A stretch of DNA of 64,000 nt from Psychrobacillus sp. FSL K6-4046 (GCF_038624605.1 NZ_CP152020.1:1295312-1359311), one strand, 5' to 3'; positions 15,910 to 26,657 are shown, counted from the stretch's first letter. Notes: generated by a model not told the origin, from the sequence alone. Translations and numbers: made by a program.

Positions 15910-18831
15910 TTATGGTGTAGATTCTTCTTCCGGTGGTGGGGTAGGCTCGACTGGAGGTGTAATGATTACCTCACCGCCACCGCCATTACCATCACCTGGG
16001 ACAGGCTGTTCAGGCACTTCTTCTACTGGTTCCTCCGGGGGAAGAACTGGTATCACAGGCTCTGGAGCATTAATAGTAGCTATGTTAGATGCACCAGATT
16101 GTAATCCGGTAATATCAACTGTTACTACTACATATTGACCTGGAGAGGTGATTTGATAGCTATAATTTTCTGCCTCTTTCTTAGTTGCCATTAGAACTCT
16201 GTTACCATTAACGACTTGGTATACACGATATCCGACTACATCACTAGAAGCCGATTTCGTCCATGTCATTGTATTACCTGTCAGAGAGGTAGTTACTGGA
16301 GCAGGGGGAGTTCCGTCTGCCTCAAATACCTTTTCTGAAACTACATTGCTAGCAAATGATGAATCATTCGGGAATAGCTTACTAGCGTCTCCACCAAATC
16401 GACCTAGCATTCGTTTTATAAAGTCCTCACTTACTCCGTGACCACCTGCAGTAACAAATTCGCTTGGAGTAGAATCCAATGATCGGTATTTACTACCGTC
16501 GATGACTACATAAGATGAGGATACTAGACTATCGTCTGCCTGCGTAGGAAGCATAACCTTCGCATTAAATAAATCCGATTTTACAAGACCTGCCTGCTCA
16601 CAAGCAGTAGAAGGTGCTAGACCGGAAATACCACAGAAAGATCTGGAAACGACTCCTTCAGGTGCTTGGAAAGCATTTGGTGCATCCATTAGCTCGGGAT
16701 TGATGTCATACATCGCATTCATCATGTTCGACCAAAGTGTATTGATACGAACACTTGGGTGCCCATAACGATTGTTCATATGGAATAATGTAAGCTTTTG
16801 CTCGTCATAACCAAGCCAAACACCCAATGAAACATTTGGATTGTACCCTACTAACCATGAATCACTATGACCTTGTGTTGTACCAGTTTTCGCACCAAAG
16901 TCAGATTGGAATTTTAAACGAGAGCTTGCCAGCTTAGCAGTACCTTGTGTCATAACATCTCTTAAAATATCAGTCATAATATATGCTGTTTGAGGACTAA
17001 AAACATCGACAGGCTCTACTTTATGCTGGTAAACAACATTGCCTTCCACGTCTACAATTTTCTCAATCATATATGCATCAACAAATTGACCATTATTCGC
17101 AAAAGTTCCGTATGCATTTGTATTTTCTTCTAAAGAAGCACCTTTTCTCATGCCTCCAATAGAAAGGGCAAGATTAGCATATTCATCTTCTTCAATGCTT
17201 TCAAAGCCCATTTTCATCATGAAATCAGTTGGCTTTTTATCTTTTATTTGATCATAAAGTCTAATGGTAGATAAGTTTTGGGAAGTTGTTACTGCTTGTC
17301 GAGCGGAAATAATTCCAAGCTCTTGTTCCGTTGTATAGTTAGAAGGCGACCACTTATTTCCATTGTCATTTATATTAAATTTAACGTCTGCAAGAGGACT
17401 TCCTGCTCCAATTACACCGTATTCAATAGCTGGTGCATAAACTACCAATGGCTTAATCGTAGAACCCATGGAGCGTACTGCCTGAGTAGCATGATTATAT
17501 TGCTCTACATTATAATCTCGACCACCTAAGAACGAGAGAATACGGCCAGTTCCATTTTCTATTAGCATACTTCCAACTTGTACAGGGAAATCCTTTGTGA
17601 CTGTTTCTCCAGTAATAGGATCCTTAACACTAATATTCGTATACGTATGTCCATAAGACTCAAACGCATCTCTTACCTGCAGCATTTTTTCATACATGTC
17701 CTTGTTAATAGTAGTATGGATACGATACCCACCCGTACTAGCAGCACGCTGTGCCATAATATTATACTTTTCAATTAGAGGATCATCTTTTTCTAGAGCT
17801 TCTAAATCCACTCCGTCTTTTTCAGCTAGCTGAACACTTAAAATATCTCTAACTCTCTTTTCAATTTCAAAGGTAAGCCATGGATACTTTTCCTCTGGCA
17901 ACGTTTCCTTTTGTCTAAAGTCTTTTGTAATATCATAGTTAACTGCTGCTTGGTATTCCGCTTCTGTTATATATCCGGTTTCTTTCATCCGATATAGTAC
18001 GACTTTCATGCGATCTATACCATGCTTTAACGATTCGCCTTCCTTTAATACTCCACCATTACTAAAAGGGGTGTATTTAAAAGGGGCTTGTGGAATACCT
18101 GCAATGTAAGCAGCCTGTGGGAGAGTCAGGTCTTTAGCCTTCACATTAAAAATTCCTTGTGCTGCAGTTTCGATTCCAGCGATATTACGACCGTTTGCAT
18201 TTCTACCATACGGTATAATATTAAGATAAGCCTCTAATATTTCGTCCTTGCTCATAAACTCTTCTAGTCGCATTGCTAAAAGAATTTCCTTAGCTTTTCG
18301 TTCATAAGAAACTTCATTTGTAAGGATTTGATTTTTAATCAGCTGTTGGGTTAATGTAGAACCGCCCGTTTGAGTATCTGAGTTCGTCATATCCTGTAAT
18401 AGACCTCTGAAGATGGCTTTAGGAACAATCCCGTTATGGACTTTAAAGTATTCGTCCTCCGTAGCTAACACTGCATCAATGACATAAGGGGAGACATTTG
18501 CAAGATCTGTTTCAGTTCTTTCCAAATCTGTTCTTAGCTTCCCAAGGTAGACATCCCCTGCAAAGTAAATTTCAGAAGTCTCTTCATAATTAAACACGGC
18601 TGCTCGCATTTCTTCTTTCTTTCTTAAAGGTTCATCCTTTATTAAAGAAGTGAAATAGCCTGCTCCCACAGCTGTAGCAAATGCTCCAAGTATGAGGCCG
18701 ACTACTAAAAATATTAAGCATAAATTCCATACGACACTTGAAGATATACGTAACCTTCTTGCCCACTTGGTTGATTGCCAGGCATCTACTTTCTCTTTAT
18801 ATAAGTGGAATTTCTCCATCCATTTATTCAT
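15910..18831 (-). CDS. Class A penicillin-binding protein (glycosyltransferase/transpeptidase)
   Basis: This bifunctional peptidoglycan synthase polymerises lipid II and cross-links stem peptides outside the membrane. The 973 residues run: cytoplasmic tail, membrane anchor (about 34-60), GT51 domain with catalytic E125 in TEDEYFKVHNG and TGGSTLTQQLIKN (155-167), transpeptidase with S457-TIK, SQN (517-519) and KTGT (648-651), then a fibronectin type III-like domain (about 845-930) and a Pro/Glu/Gly-rich tail. FN3 plus low-complexity tail resembles B. subtilis PBP1 (PonA), but ponA is not expected here, so I give no symbol. GGAGG lies 11 bases before ATG 18831. Confidence 0.93.
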   Translation of the reverse strand: MNKWMEKFHLYKEKVDAWQSTKWARRLRISSSVVWNLCLIFLVVGLILGAFATAVGAGYFTSLIKDEPLRKKEEMRAAVFNYEETSEIYFAGDVYLGKLRTDLERTETDLANVSPYVIDAVLATEDEYFKVHNGIVPKAIFRGLLQDMTNSDTQTGGSTLTQQLIKNQILTNEVSYERKAKEILLAMRLEEFMSKDEILEAYLNIIPYGRNANGRNIAGIETAAQGIFNVKAKDLTLPQAAYIAGIPQAPFKYTPFSNGGVLKEGESLKHGIDRMKVVLYRMKETGYITEAEYQAAVNYDITKDFRQKETLPEEKYPWLTFEIEKRVRDILSVQLAEKDGVDLEALEKDDPLIEKYNIMAQRAASTGGYRIHTTINKDMYEKMLQVRDAFESYGHTYTNISVKDPITGETVTKDFPVQVGSMLIENGTGRILSFLGGRDYNVEQYNHATQAVRSMGSTIKPLVVYAPAIEYGVIGAGSPLADVKFNINDNGNKWSPSNYTTEQELGIISARQAVTTSQNLSTIRLYDQIKDKKPTDFMMKMGFESIEEDEYANLALSIGGMRKGASLEENTNAYGTFANNGQFVDAYMIEKIVDVEGNVVYQHKVEPVDVFSPQTAYIMTDILRDVMTQGTAKLASSRLKFQSDFGAKTGTTQGHSDSWLVGYNPNVSLGVWLGYDEQKLTLFHMNNRYGHPSVRINTLWSNMMNAMYDINPELMDAPNAFQAPEGVVSRSFCGISGLAPSTACEQAGLVKSDLFNAKVMLPTQADDSLVSSSYVVIDGSKYRSLDSTPSEFVTAGGHGVSEDFIKRMLGRFGGDASKLFPNDSSFASNVVSEKVFEADGTPPAPVTTSLTGNTMTWTKSASSDVVGYRVYQVVNGNRVLMATKKEAENYSYQITSPGQYVVVTVDITGLQSGASNIATINAPEPVIPVLPPEEPVEEVPEQPVPGDGNGGGGEVIITPPVEPTPPPEEESTP

Positions 18832-18893
18832 TTATTTCTCGACCTCCAAATCATGAATATTATATCATAGTCCAATATGTTAGACGATACTTA

Positions 18894-18921
18894 TTGACAT
18901 CCGAAACAAATTAGGTAAAAT
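18894..18921 (+). promoter_or_regulatory. Sigma-A promoter of the tyrS T-box leader
   Basis: A perfect TTGACA (18894-18899), 16 bases, then TAAAAT (18916-18921). Transcription would start near 18928, giving a leader of about 275 bases. Confidence 0.8.
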
Positions 18922-18927
18922 AGGTAT

Positions 18928-19152
18928 ATCATTTAACGAAGAAAAGTCCGAAGTAGTGATTATACATACTGTTTAGAGAGCTAACGGTCGGTGAAAGTTA
19001 GTCAGTGTATAAAAGCGAATTACAGGCTTGGAGTTATACGTTTTCACAACGTTACATGTGAAAAAGCGGAAGGATTGATCCTTCAAGCTGGGTGGTACCG
19101 CGCTAATGACTAAGCGTCCCTGCATGATTTTTATCATGTAGGGACTTTTTTG
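18928..19152 (+). promoter_or_regulatory. Tyrosine-specific T-box riboswitch with terminator
   Basis: The core T-box sequence GGGTGGTACCGCG lies at about 19090-19102. The specifier is TAC (19021-19023) in the AGCGAATTACAGG loop, a tyrosine codon, matching the downstream gene. A 13-bp terminator stem (19116-19128 with 19133-19145) followed by TTTTTT competes with the antiterminator. Uncharged tRNA-Tyr pairs with specifier and T-box and permits tyrS transcription. Confidence 0.95.
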
Positions 19153-19159
19153 TTTATAG

Positions 19160-20470
<1,311 letters not shown>

Positions 20471-20475
20471 TTTTT

Positions 20476-20513
20476 AAGTTACTTCTCATACTATTGAGAA
20501 GTAACTTTTTTTG
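20476..20513 (+). terminator. Terminator of tyrS
   Basis: A 13-bp perfect stem (AAGTTACTTCTCA / TGAGAAGTAACTT) is followed by TTTTTTT. The following 270 bases to the next gene are AT-rich; only a 9-codon frame at 20621 with AAGGTGG upstream was noticed. Confidence 0.9.
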
Positions 20514-20782
20514 TCAAAAAACGTCTAATTTATAATGTCTTAGTCAACTTTTTATAAAAGATAACAAATACTTAAGGAAAATAGAAAAAATTTCTTCTGT
20601 TTCATTAAAAAGGTGGAATTATGAACGTTTTAAAAAGTTTATATAAATAGTAGACAAAATAGGTGAAAATAAGTAAGTATATAGTATAGAATAAGATTTA
20701 GGAACTTTACTCTGAAAATAAATAAAATAAATTCTTATTATTTTTAAATACATAAGCTTTTTAAAAAAGGGGGTTAGAATAC

Positions 20783-21031
20783 ATGGAAGCGAAAAAATAT
20801 ATACTTGATCATTTCGACGATTTTTTTGTTATTCTTTTTGGTAAGAATGATAAATCGGACAAGCTAGTTATTTTAAAAGAAAAGTTTACAATTGACGCTA
20901 AAGAAGGAGATCTTCTAGAGATTTCAATTAATGAAGAAAAGACTGGCTATGAATTTAAAATCATTCATGAAGAAGCCGATGACAAAAGACAAAGATTATT
21001 AGACTTAATCGAGAATATGGAAAAGAACTAA
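20783..21031 (+). CDS. DUF3006-like small protein
   Basis: This 82-residue protein has an N-terminal strand-rich half (ILDHFDDFFVILFGKNDKSD, then LVILKEKFTIDAKEGDLLEISI) and a helical basic C-terminus (DDKRQRLLDLIENMEK). The 'EGDLLEI' step followed by a charged helix is the usual form of DUF3006 proteins, whose function is unknown. AAAGGGGG precedes ATG 20783. It is a single-gene unit with its own terminator and no link to its neighbours. Confidence 0.65.
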   Translation: MEAKKYILDHFDDFFVILFGKNDKSDKLVILKEKFTIDAKEGDLLEISINEEKTGYEFKIIHEEADDKRQRLLDLIENMEKN

Positions 21032-21071
21032 AAAACTTGAAGCTGATATTTAACAGCTTCAAGTTTTTTTC
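21032..21071 (+). terminator. Terminator of the DUF3006-like gene
   Basis: A 14-bp stem (AAAACTTGAAGCTG / CAGCTTCAAGTTTT) starts right at the stop codon and ends in T7. Confidence 0.9.
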
Positions 21072-21155
21072 TTTCACGAAAGGTTATCAAATAAAGAAGG
21101 AAAATCCAGTGAGCCACCGAATAGTTATACAGAAGAAGAGAGAGGAGGATACAAC

Positions 21156-21533
21156 TTGAACAAGTCATTACTTAAGGGTGTAGAGGGGATTTTTATCCCT
21201 GTAAGGGACTCTAAGGTTTCAGCACGCTGGTACGAGGAGGTACTAGGTTTCCAGCTAAACTATATAGAGGAAGAAGCTGCAGTCATGAAAATATCAAGTG
21301 ATTCACCGACTGTCGTTTGTTTAGTCAAGGTAGAATATCATATTCCTATGAAATTTCCTTCGAACCATTTTGGCGTAGGGAAATATATTAACTTTATACC
21401 CGAGGATATAGAGACGCTTTATGATGAGTTAAAGTCTAAAGGAATTGCGGTAAACTCACTAGACGGAGATGGTGATAAGAAGTACTTTACGTTTTTTGAT
21501 CCGGATGGTAATCCACTTGGCGCTTGTCAGTAA
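21156..21533 (+). CDS. VOC (glyoxalase/bleomycin resistance) superfamily protein
   Basis: The 125-residue product has the paired beta-alpha-beta-beta-beta layout of single-domain VOC proteins: GIFIPVRDSKVSARWYEEVLGF at the start and YFTFFDPDGNPLGAC at the end. Such proteins bind metal and act on varied small molecules; the substrate cannot be read from sequence. The start is TTG 21156 with AGAGGAGG at ideal spacing; there is no in-frame ATG nearby. An alpha/beta hydrolase gene begins 17 bases after its stop, so the two are probably one transcript. Confidence 0.8.
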   Translation: MNKSLLKGVEGIFIPVRDSKVSARWYEEVLGFQLNYIEEEAAVMKISSDSPTVVCLVKVEYHIPMKFPSNHFGVGKYINFIPEDIETLYDELKSKGIAVNSLDGDGDKKYFTFFDPDGNPLGACQ

Positions 21534-21550
21534 TGGAGGAGAACAATAGT

Positions 21551-22372
21551 ATGTACGCATCAATAAAGGACGTAGAAATCTATTATGAAGTATACGGAGA
21601 AGGAACCCCTATTTTAATGCTTCATGGGTTTTCGCCTGATATGGAGCTGATGAAGGGATGTATGGAGCCTTTCTTTCAAAAGTCAGGAGCTTCCTATAAA
21701 AGAATATACATAGACTTACCTGGAATGGGTAAATCCAAGCAATTCGCTCATCTAAACAATACCGATGATATGTTAGATATAGTCATTGGTTTTATAGAAA
21801 AGGAAATCCAAAATGAGCCATTTTTAATAGCAGCAGAGTCATATGGAGGTTATTTGGCACGCGGAGTAATCGCTAAGGAAAGTTTTTCTATTCTAGGTGC
21901 TTTCTTTATTTGCCCCGTTATTTATGCCGCTCGTGATAAAAGAACACTTCCTGTTAAACAAACAGCAGCAAAGGATGAGCTATTCTTACAAACCTTGGGA
22001 AGCGATATAAAAGTGGCATTCGAGGAGAACTGCGTCGTATTAAATGAATACACCTACAATCGTTGGATGAAAGAAATTGTCAGTGGAATGAATCGAGCAA
22101 ATCAACCATTTTTAGAGAAAATTGCGGGTAACTATTCTTTTAGTAGCTGGTTTGAAGAACCAAACTTTGAACAACCGTCCGTTTTCTTACTTGGGAGGCA
22201 GGATGATGTAGTAGGATTTGAGGATGCGTTCCATTTAAAAGACAATTTCCCTCAGGCAACCTACGCCATTCTAGATGGTGCTGGACATAACCTACAGATT
22301 GAAAGGCCGATTTTGTTTGATGCCTATTTAGATGATTGGTTAAAACGCATTCACGATAGAAAGCTTAGATGA
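21551..22372 (+). CDS. Alpha/beta hydrolase
   Basis: The 273-residue product shows LHGFSPDMELM (oxyanion region), the nucleophile elbow AESYGG with serine in GxSxG-like context (about residue 97), an acid in FLLGRQDDVVGFED and the catalytic His in DGAGHNLQIE near the end. Substrate unknown. ATG 21551 has GGAGG 13 bases upstream; an upstream ATG at 21533 overlaps the VOC gene stop and has no ribosome site. It forms a pair with the VOC gene. Confidence 0.85.
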   Translation: MYASIKDVEIYYEVYGEGTPILMLHGFSPDMELMKGCMEPFFQKSGASYKRIYIDLPGMGKSKQFAHLNNTDDMLDIVIGFIEKEIQNEPFLIAAESYGGYLARGVIAKESFSILGAFFICPVIYAARDKRTLPVKQTAAKDELFLQTLGSDIKVAFEENCVVLNEYTYNRWMKEIVSGMNRANQPFLEKIAGNYSFSSWFEEPNFEQPSVFLLGRQDDVVGFEDAFHLKDNFPQATYAILDGAGHNLQIERPILFDAYLDDWLKRIHDRKLR

Positions 22373-22432
22373 AAAGACAAGCAATGAACCATTTCGGAGA
22401 TGTTCGAGATGGTTCATTACTTGTCTTTTTTT
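22373..22432 (+). terminator. Terminator of the VOC/hydrolase pair
   Basis: A long stem (AAGACAAG and AATGAACCAT pairing with ATGGTTCATT and CTTGTCTT) is followed by seven T. Confidence 0.88.
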
Positions 22433-22553
22433 GATTAGTTATGACAAGTGTCATCTTATACTTCTGACTGCTGTGAATGTTAGCATCCGTGATTTCTCTT
22501 TATTATTTTATATAAGGGAATGAGTTTTTACAGAAGAAAGAGGGGGTTATTTG

Positions 22554-23678
22554 ATGACAAATGAAAGATTGCGCTTAATAGATATTCTTCGTGGTTTTGC
22601 TGTGCTTGGAACATTAGGGACTAATATTTGGATTTTTGCTTATTTGGGAGACCTGGCTTATACAACAACTTTTAACTATACCGGGTGGTGGTCATTAGAC
22701 GATTTTCTGAGGATGCTCGTTCTTTTTTTCGTAAACGGTAAGTTTCTAGGGTTATTAACTATTATGTTTGGAGTAGGTCTAGAGATAAAATACCAGCAGG
22801 CGAAACGTAAAGGGAATGCATGGCCTGGCGTGTATGTATGGACATTATTATTCTTACTTGTCGAGGGCTTTATTCATTTTTCCCTAGTAATGGAATATGA
22901 CATCCTGATGAGCTATGCAATCACTGGTTTAATCGTTGCTTTTGTGCTTAAACGAGGAGATTCCTTTATGAAAAAAATAATGATTGGGTTAGGTGGCTTT
23001 CATGCTGTCACTATTCTATTAGTTTTAGTAGCTTCTCTACTAGGGGGATTAAACATGTCATTGGGGACTTATGAGGGAGCTGCCCTCTATGAAAGCGGTA
23101 CATGGCTCGAGCAGGTTAAAAACCGTTTGGTCAATTTTATTTATTATAGATTAGAAGTGATTTTAATCGTACCAATGAATATATGCTTGTTTTTACTAGG
23201 TGTTTTTCTTATGCGATCTGGTACTTTTTCTAAAACAGAGATTGGTAAAAAGAAGCGTAAAAAACTATTTAAATTAGGTATGTATATAGGTGTTCCATTA
23301 AATCTTCTTATATTTATACCAGGTGGTGCATTTGATTTGCCTGTTCGTTATTTATTTGCACCTATTATGTCTCTTGGATATATAGGATTATTTGGTATAT
23401 TAGTAGAATATAGAAAGGTAGAGTGGCTTTGGTCTCGATTAGAAGAAGTCGGGAAAATGTCACTAAGCTGCTACGTCTCACAAAACCTTTTAGCTTCTAT
23501 TATATTTTATGGCTGGGGTCTAGGATTAGGTGAGAAAATAGGTAGCTTTACTATAGTCGCTATATGGCTCTGCATTACTTTATTTCAATTCTTATTTGCC
23601 TATGTTTGTATACGGACATTGCAGACTGGACCATTGGAGTGGGTTAGGAGAAGAGCTGTAGCAGCTGTCTCCAAATAA
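22554..23678 (+). CDS. DUF418 multispan membrane protein
   Basis: The 374-residue protein begins NERLRLIDILRGFAVLGTL, the N-terminal signature of DUF418/YeiB-type proteins, and has about nine or ten hydrophobic segments spread to the end. Transport or acyl-transfer roles have been suggested for related families; the function is not known. ATG 22554 is chosen over the adjacent TTG 22551 because GGGGG lies 7 bases upstream. A histidine kinase gene starts 13 bases after the stop, so it belongs to a three-gene operon with the two-component pair. Confidence 0.82.
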   Translation: MTNERLRLIDILRGFAVLGTLGTNIWIFAYLGDLAYTTTFNYTGWWSLDDFLRMLVLFFVNGKFLGLLTIMFGVGLEIKYQQAKRKGNAWPGVYVWTLLFLLVEGFIHFSLVMEYDILMSYAITGLIVAFVLKRGDSFMKKIMIGLGGFHAVTILLVLVASLLGGLNMSLGTYEGAALYESGTWLEQVKNRLVNFIYYRLEVILIVPMNICLFLLGVFLMRSGTFSKTEIGKKKRKKLFKLGMYIGVPLNLLIFIPGGAFDLPVRYLFAPIMSLGYIGLFGILVEYRKVEWLWSRLEEVGKMSLSCYVSQNLLASIIFYGWGLGLGEKIGSFTIVAIWLCITLFQFLFAYVCIRTLQTGPLEWVRRRAVAAVSK

Positions 23679-23691
23679 TTCGTGAATAGAG

Positions 23692-24777
23692 GTGACAAAT
23701 ATAAAATTTTATCCCGAAGATCAGGCGACCAAATACTTGATCATTGATGTAGCCTCCATCATTTTTCTTTTTACCTTAGTAATGCTATCTGATTCAGCCT
23801 TGCATCCCGGAATACAGATCATCCTTCTATTACTCATTGTTATTTCCTATTATATTGCATTGTGGAATAAGGATTGGATCCTTCTATGTGCTGTACTTGT
23901 TGGTTACTCGCTTCTTATAATATTAAGCTTTTTCGAGGGCTCTGTAATTATTACTTTTGGTTTTTTGTTTGCAGATTTGTTAGGGAGAGCTAAGTCTAAG
24001 TTTCATATAGGGCTTGGAATAGCAGGAGTTGCCTGCCTTTTTATCCTTTTTCTTTGGAAGGAGCAGCTCCATGGTTTAGATTTTTCTGTCTTAGTAGCCT
24101 TCATGATTATTCAGCTTGCATTGCCCATACTAAGGTATTTTCTTTTAAAAACATCTAATCTGCAAACAAAATTAAATGAAGTGAATAAACAGCTTGTTCA
24201 GCAAGAAGAAAGACAGAGAATTGCGAGAGATCTACATGATACAATTGGCCATACTTTAACGATTATTAAGCTGAAGACAGAGCTTGCTTCCAAATTAGTA
24301 GGCACGGAACAAGCTAAGGTTAAGAGGGAGTTAGACGATATTTTAGCAACTACAAGAACTGCTATGAAGCAGGTAAGTGAACTGGTGACGGATATGAAAT
24401 TTATATCTCTCGAAAGTGAGCTAGAACGTTCGGGGCAAGTACTAAAATCTGCGGGAATTAATGTTCAATCTAATCATGATTGTCGCCAACCATTATCTAA
24501 TGTAGAGGAAACCATGATCTCTCTTTGTGTGAGAGAGGCGACAACAAACATACTTAGACATAGTCAGGCGAAATGTTGTGAAATCTATACAGAGTTTAAA
24601 GATAAGGTATTCTACGTACATATCAAGGACGATGGAATTGGTTTAGAGATGAAGCGATTTGGAAATGGTCTAGTCTCGATGAAGGAGCGGATGCATTCTT
24701 TACAAGGCGACGTACTTGTAAAAGAGGGTTCCTCTGGAGGCACTATCATAACGATTACATTACCAATTCATTCGTAA
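23692..24777 (+). CDS. Sensor histidine kinase, HisKA_3 (DesK/LiaS/NarX) type
   Basis: The 361-residue product has five or six membrane helices without a large external domain (about residues 15-155), a short coiled linker (LQTKLNEVNKQLVQQEERQRIARD), the phosphoacceptor motif DLHDTIGHTLTIIK with His about residue 181, and a C-terminal HATPase (NILRHSQAKCCEIY, DDGIGL, GNGLVSMKERM, GGTIITITLP). An intramembrane or membrane-state signal is inferred from the helix-only sensor. GTG 23692 lies within AGAGGTGAC, so its ribosome site is unusually close; coupling to the DUF418 gene is likely. Its cognate regulator follows. Confidence 0.9.
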   Translation: MTNIKFYPEDQATKYLIIDVASIIFLFTLVMLSDSALHPGIQIILLLLIVISYYIALWNKDWILLCAVLVGYSLLIILSFFEGSVIITFGFLFADLLGRAKSKFHIGLGIAGVACLFILFLWKEQLHGLDFSVLVAFMIIQLALPILRYFLLKTSNLQTKLNEVNKQLVQQEERQRIARDLHDTIGHTLTIIKLKTELASKLVGTEQAKVKRELDDILATTRTAMKQVSELVTDMKFISLESELERSGQVLKSAGINVQSNHDCRQPLSNVEETMISLCVREATTNILRHSQAKCCEIYTEFKDKVFYVHIKDDGIGLEMKRFGNGLVSMKERMHSLQGDVLVKEGSSGGTIITITLPIHS

Positions 24778-24789
24778 GGAGGATACATC

Positions 24790-25398
24790 GTGATAAGAGT
24801 AGTAATTGCTGAGGATCAGAAAATGCTTCTAGGTGCATTTTCTTCTTTATTATCCTTTGAAGCAGATATAGAAGTCGTTGGTGAGGCACAGGATGGTCAG
24901 ACAGCCTGGGAACTAATTGTGAAGGAAACACCTGATGTATGTATTTTAGATATTGAAATGCCACATATGACGGGACTGGAGCTCGCTCGAAAAATAGAAG
25001 AGGAACAGATTCCAAGCAAAGTTATGATTGTCACTACTTTTTCACGAGTGGGATATTTACAAAAAGCGATTGACAGTAACGTAACTGGATATTTACTGAA
25101 GGACGAGCCAATTGATTTGTTAATAGAGTCTATTCGAAAGGTGGCTGCTGGCGAAAGGGTTGTGAGCAGAGATTTAGCAGCCACTCTTTTCATGAAAGTA
25201 GAGAATCCTCTGAATGATCGAGAAAGGGACGTCCTCCGTCTTGTTAAAGAAGGGTTAACTACTTCAGAAATCACAAAGCGATTATTTTTAACGAAGGGTA
25301 CTGTCCGAAATTATTTATCCTCGTCTATCCAAAAGCTTCACGTGGAAAGCAGACAACAAGCAGTAAACAAAGCAAATGAAAACGGTTGGTTGGAGTGA
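24790..25398 (+). CDS. Response regulator, NarL/LuxR family
   Basis: The 202-residue protein has a receiver domain with acidic AED (7-9), phosphoacceptor D54 in CILDIEMP and the conserved Lys in GYLLKDEP, and a C-terminal LuxR helix-turn-helix (LNDRERDVLRLVKEGLTTSE then TKGTVRNYLSSSIQKL). GTG 24790 follows GGAGG. It is the partner of the upstream HisKA_3 kinase and resembles DesR/LiaR-type regulators. The target is unknown; the DUF418 gene of the same operon is the obvious candidate. Confidence 0.92.
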   Translation: MIRVVIAEDQKMLLGAFSSLLSFEADIEVVGEAQDGQTAWELIVKETPDVCILDIEMPHMTGLELARKIEEEQIPSKVMIVTTFSRVGYLQKAIDSNVTGYLLKDEPIDLLIESIRKVAAGERVVSRDLAATLFMKVENPLNDRERDVLRLVKEGLTTSEITKRLFLTKGTVRNYLSSSIQKLHVESRQQAVNKANENGWLE

Positions 25399-25487
25399 AA
25401 TAGAGTTTAAATGAGATAGAAATGTGGTAAGGAATAATGGTATGAAATGTCGTTAAGTAAGTAAAAACGTAGAAGGGGGATGGGAAC

Positions 25488-26234
25488 GTGAATTATGAAG
25501 TGCTAGAGGGTGCAGAGGAATTTTTCTATGAGGGAAATCATGTAGGGGTGTTAGTGATACATGGATTTACAGGATCCACTCAAAGTATGCATTATTTAGG
25601 GGAAAGGTTTGCCGAAGCTGGTTTTACGGTTTTTGGACCAAGACTCACCGGCCATGGTACAGATCCAGAGGATATGGAGCGTGCAAGCTATGAGGATTGG
25701 ATGAAAGACGTAGAAAAAGGATTGACCAAGCTTCAAGAAACATGCTCAGACATATTTGTTTGTGGACTATCAATGGGTGGTACGCTTACTTTATACTTGG
25801 CTGAAAACTACCCTGAAATTAAAGGCATTATGCCGATTAATGCTGCCGTCTATATGCCGGACATGATTGAAAATTATGAAACTCTTTCTCAAAGTGAGAC
25901 TCGATTTGTAGAGGGGATTGGTTCTGACATTAAGCAGGCAGGGATAAAGGAGTTAGCTTATTCAAAAACCCCTGTAAAGTCTATGTCTGATATTCTTCTG
26001 CTATCTAGGCTAGTACGTGATAATCTGTCTAAAATTACTGCACCTGCTCTAATATTTAAATCTACAGAGGATCATGTAGTTCCACCAGAGAATTCCTTTC
26101 AAATATATGAAGCAATTTCCTCTGTTGGGAAGGAAATTGTGGAGTTAGAAAATAGCTACCATGTTGCTACGTTAGACGCCGATAAGGAGCTAATCGCAGA
26201 TAGAAGTATACAGTTTATAAATGCAAGAATATAA
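25488..26234 (+). CDS. Carboxylesterase / monoacylglycerol lipase-like (Est30 type)
   Basis: The 248-residue alpha/beta hydrolase has HGFTGSTQSMHYLGERFAEAG (oxyanion loop, 25-45), the nucleophile S95 in CGLSMGG, an Asp in STEDHVVPP (about 193) and catalytic His in SYHVATLD (about 223). This is the length and motif set of Geobacillus Est30-type carboxylesterases acting on short- to medium-chain esters. GTG 25488 is preceded by GAAGGGGGATGG. It has its own terminator. Confidence 0.9.
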   Translation: MNYEVLEGAEEFFYEGNHVGVLVIHGFTGSTQSMHYLGERFAEAGFTVFGPRLTGHGTDPEDMERASYEDWMKDVEKGLTKLQETCSDIFVCGLSMGGTLTLYLAENYPEIKGIMPINAAVYMPDMIENYETLSQSETRFVEGIGSDIKQAGIKELAYSKTPVKSMSDILLLSRLVRDNLSKITAPALIFKSTEDHVVPPENSFQIYEAISSVGKEIVELENSYHVATLDADKELIADRSIQFINARI

Positions 26235-26240
26235 CTTGCT

Positions 26241-26272
26241 AGTCTCGGAGCCATTGGTTTCGAGACTTTTTT
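26241..26272 (+). terminator. Terminator of the carboxylesterase gene
   Basis: AGTCTCG / CGAGACT around a 13-base loop, followed by TTTTTT. Confidence 0.7.
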
Positions 26273-26391
26273 CATTTAGGCATAGTATAAATGAAGTAGA
26301 TTAAATGATTTTAAATCTCCAATACAACCATTTAAAGGTATTAATATCCACTTTATGGTCAATAATTTATTGTAATTGGAGGGGACGTATA

Positions 26392-26619
26392 ATGCTATTA
26401 GATGAAAAAGAAATTTATTGCTATAATTGCCGTAAAAAAACGTTATTTACATGTAGGGATTTGCGCAATAATAAAGGTGTCGAAAGCCATTGCAGCGAGT
26501 GCCCGACCTTTTGGTTCGAATGGCAAAATAAAGCGGTAGAGCGAGAAATGAAGAAATGGGTAGAATATAATCAAGGATTGTTAAGTACACTAAATAGCAC
26601 AACAAATATGTGGACATAG
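26392..26619 (+). CDS. Small zinc-ribbon-like protein
   Basis: The 75-residue product has two CxxC knuckles, CYNC (about residues 9-12) and CSEC (about 34-37, just after a His), joined by a short basic strand-turn region, followed by a charged helix (KAVEREMKKWVEYNQG). This is the layout of a treble-clef or zinc-ribbon nucleic-acid or protein-binding module. GGAGGGG precedes ATG 26392; the longer frame to 26305 has no ribosome site. Function unknown; it lies at the left edge of a mobile region. Confidence 0.65.
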   Translation: MLLDEKEIYCYNCRKKTLFTCRDLRNNKGVESHCSECPTFWFEWQNKAVEREMKKWVEYNQGLLSTLNSTTNMWT

Positions 26620-26657
26620 AAATGCCTACTAAATAATGATATTTAGCATATATAAAA

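Noticed and set aside
15836-16138. Plus-strand frame of 100 codons opposite the PBP tail
   Set aside because: It is the antisense of the Pro/Gly-rich PBP tail plus repeat A; composition explains it.
20621-20650. Nine-codon frame after AAGGTGG in the tyrS downstream gap
   Set aside because: Too short to support; no terminator, repeat or conserved context tells it from chance in AT-rich sequence.
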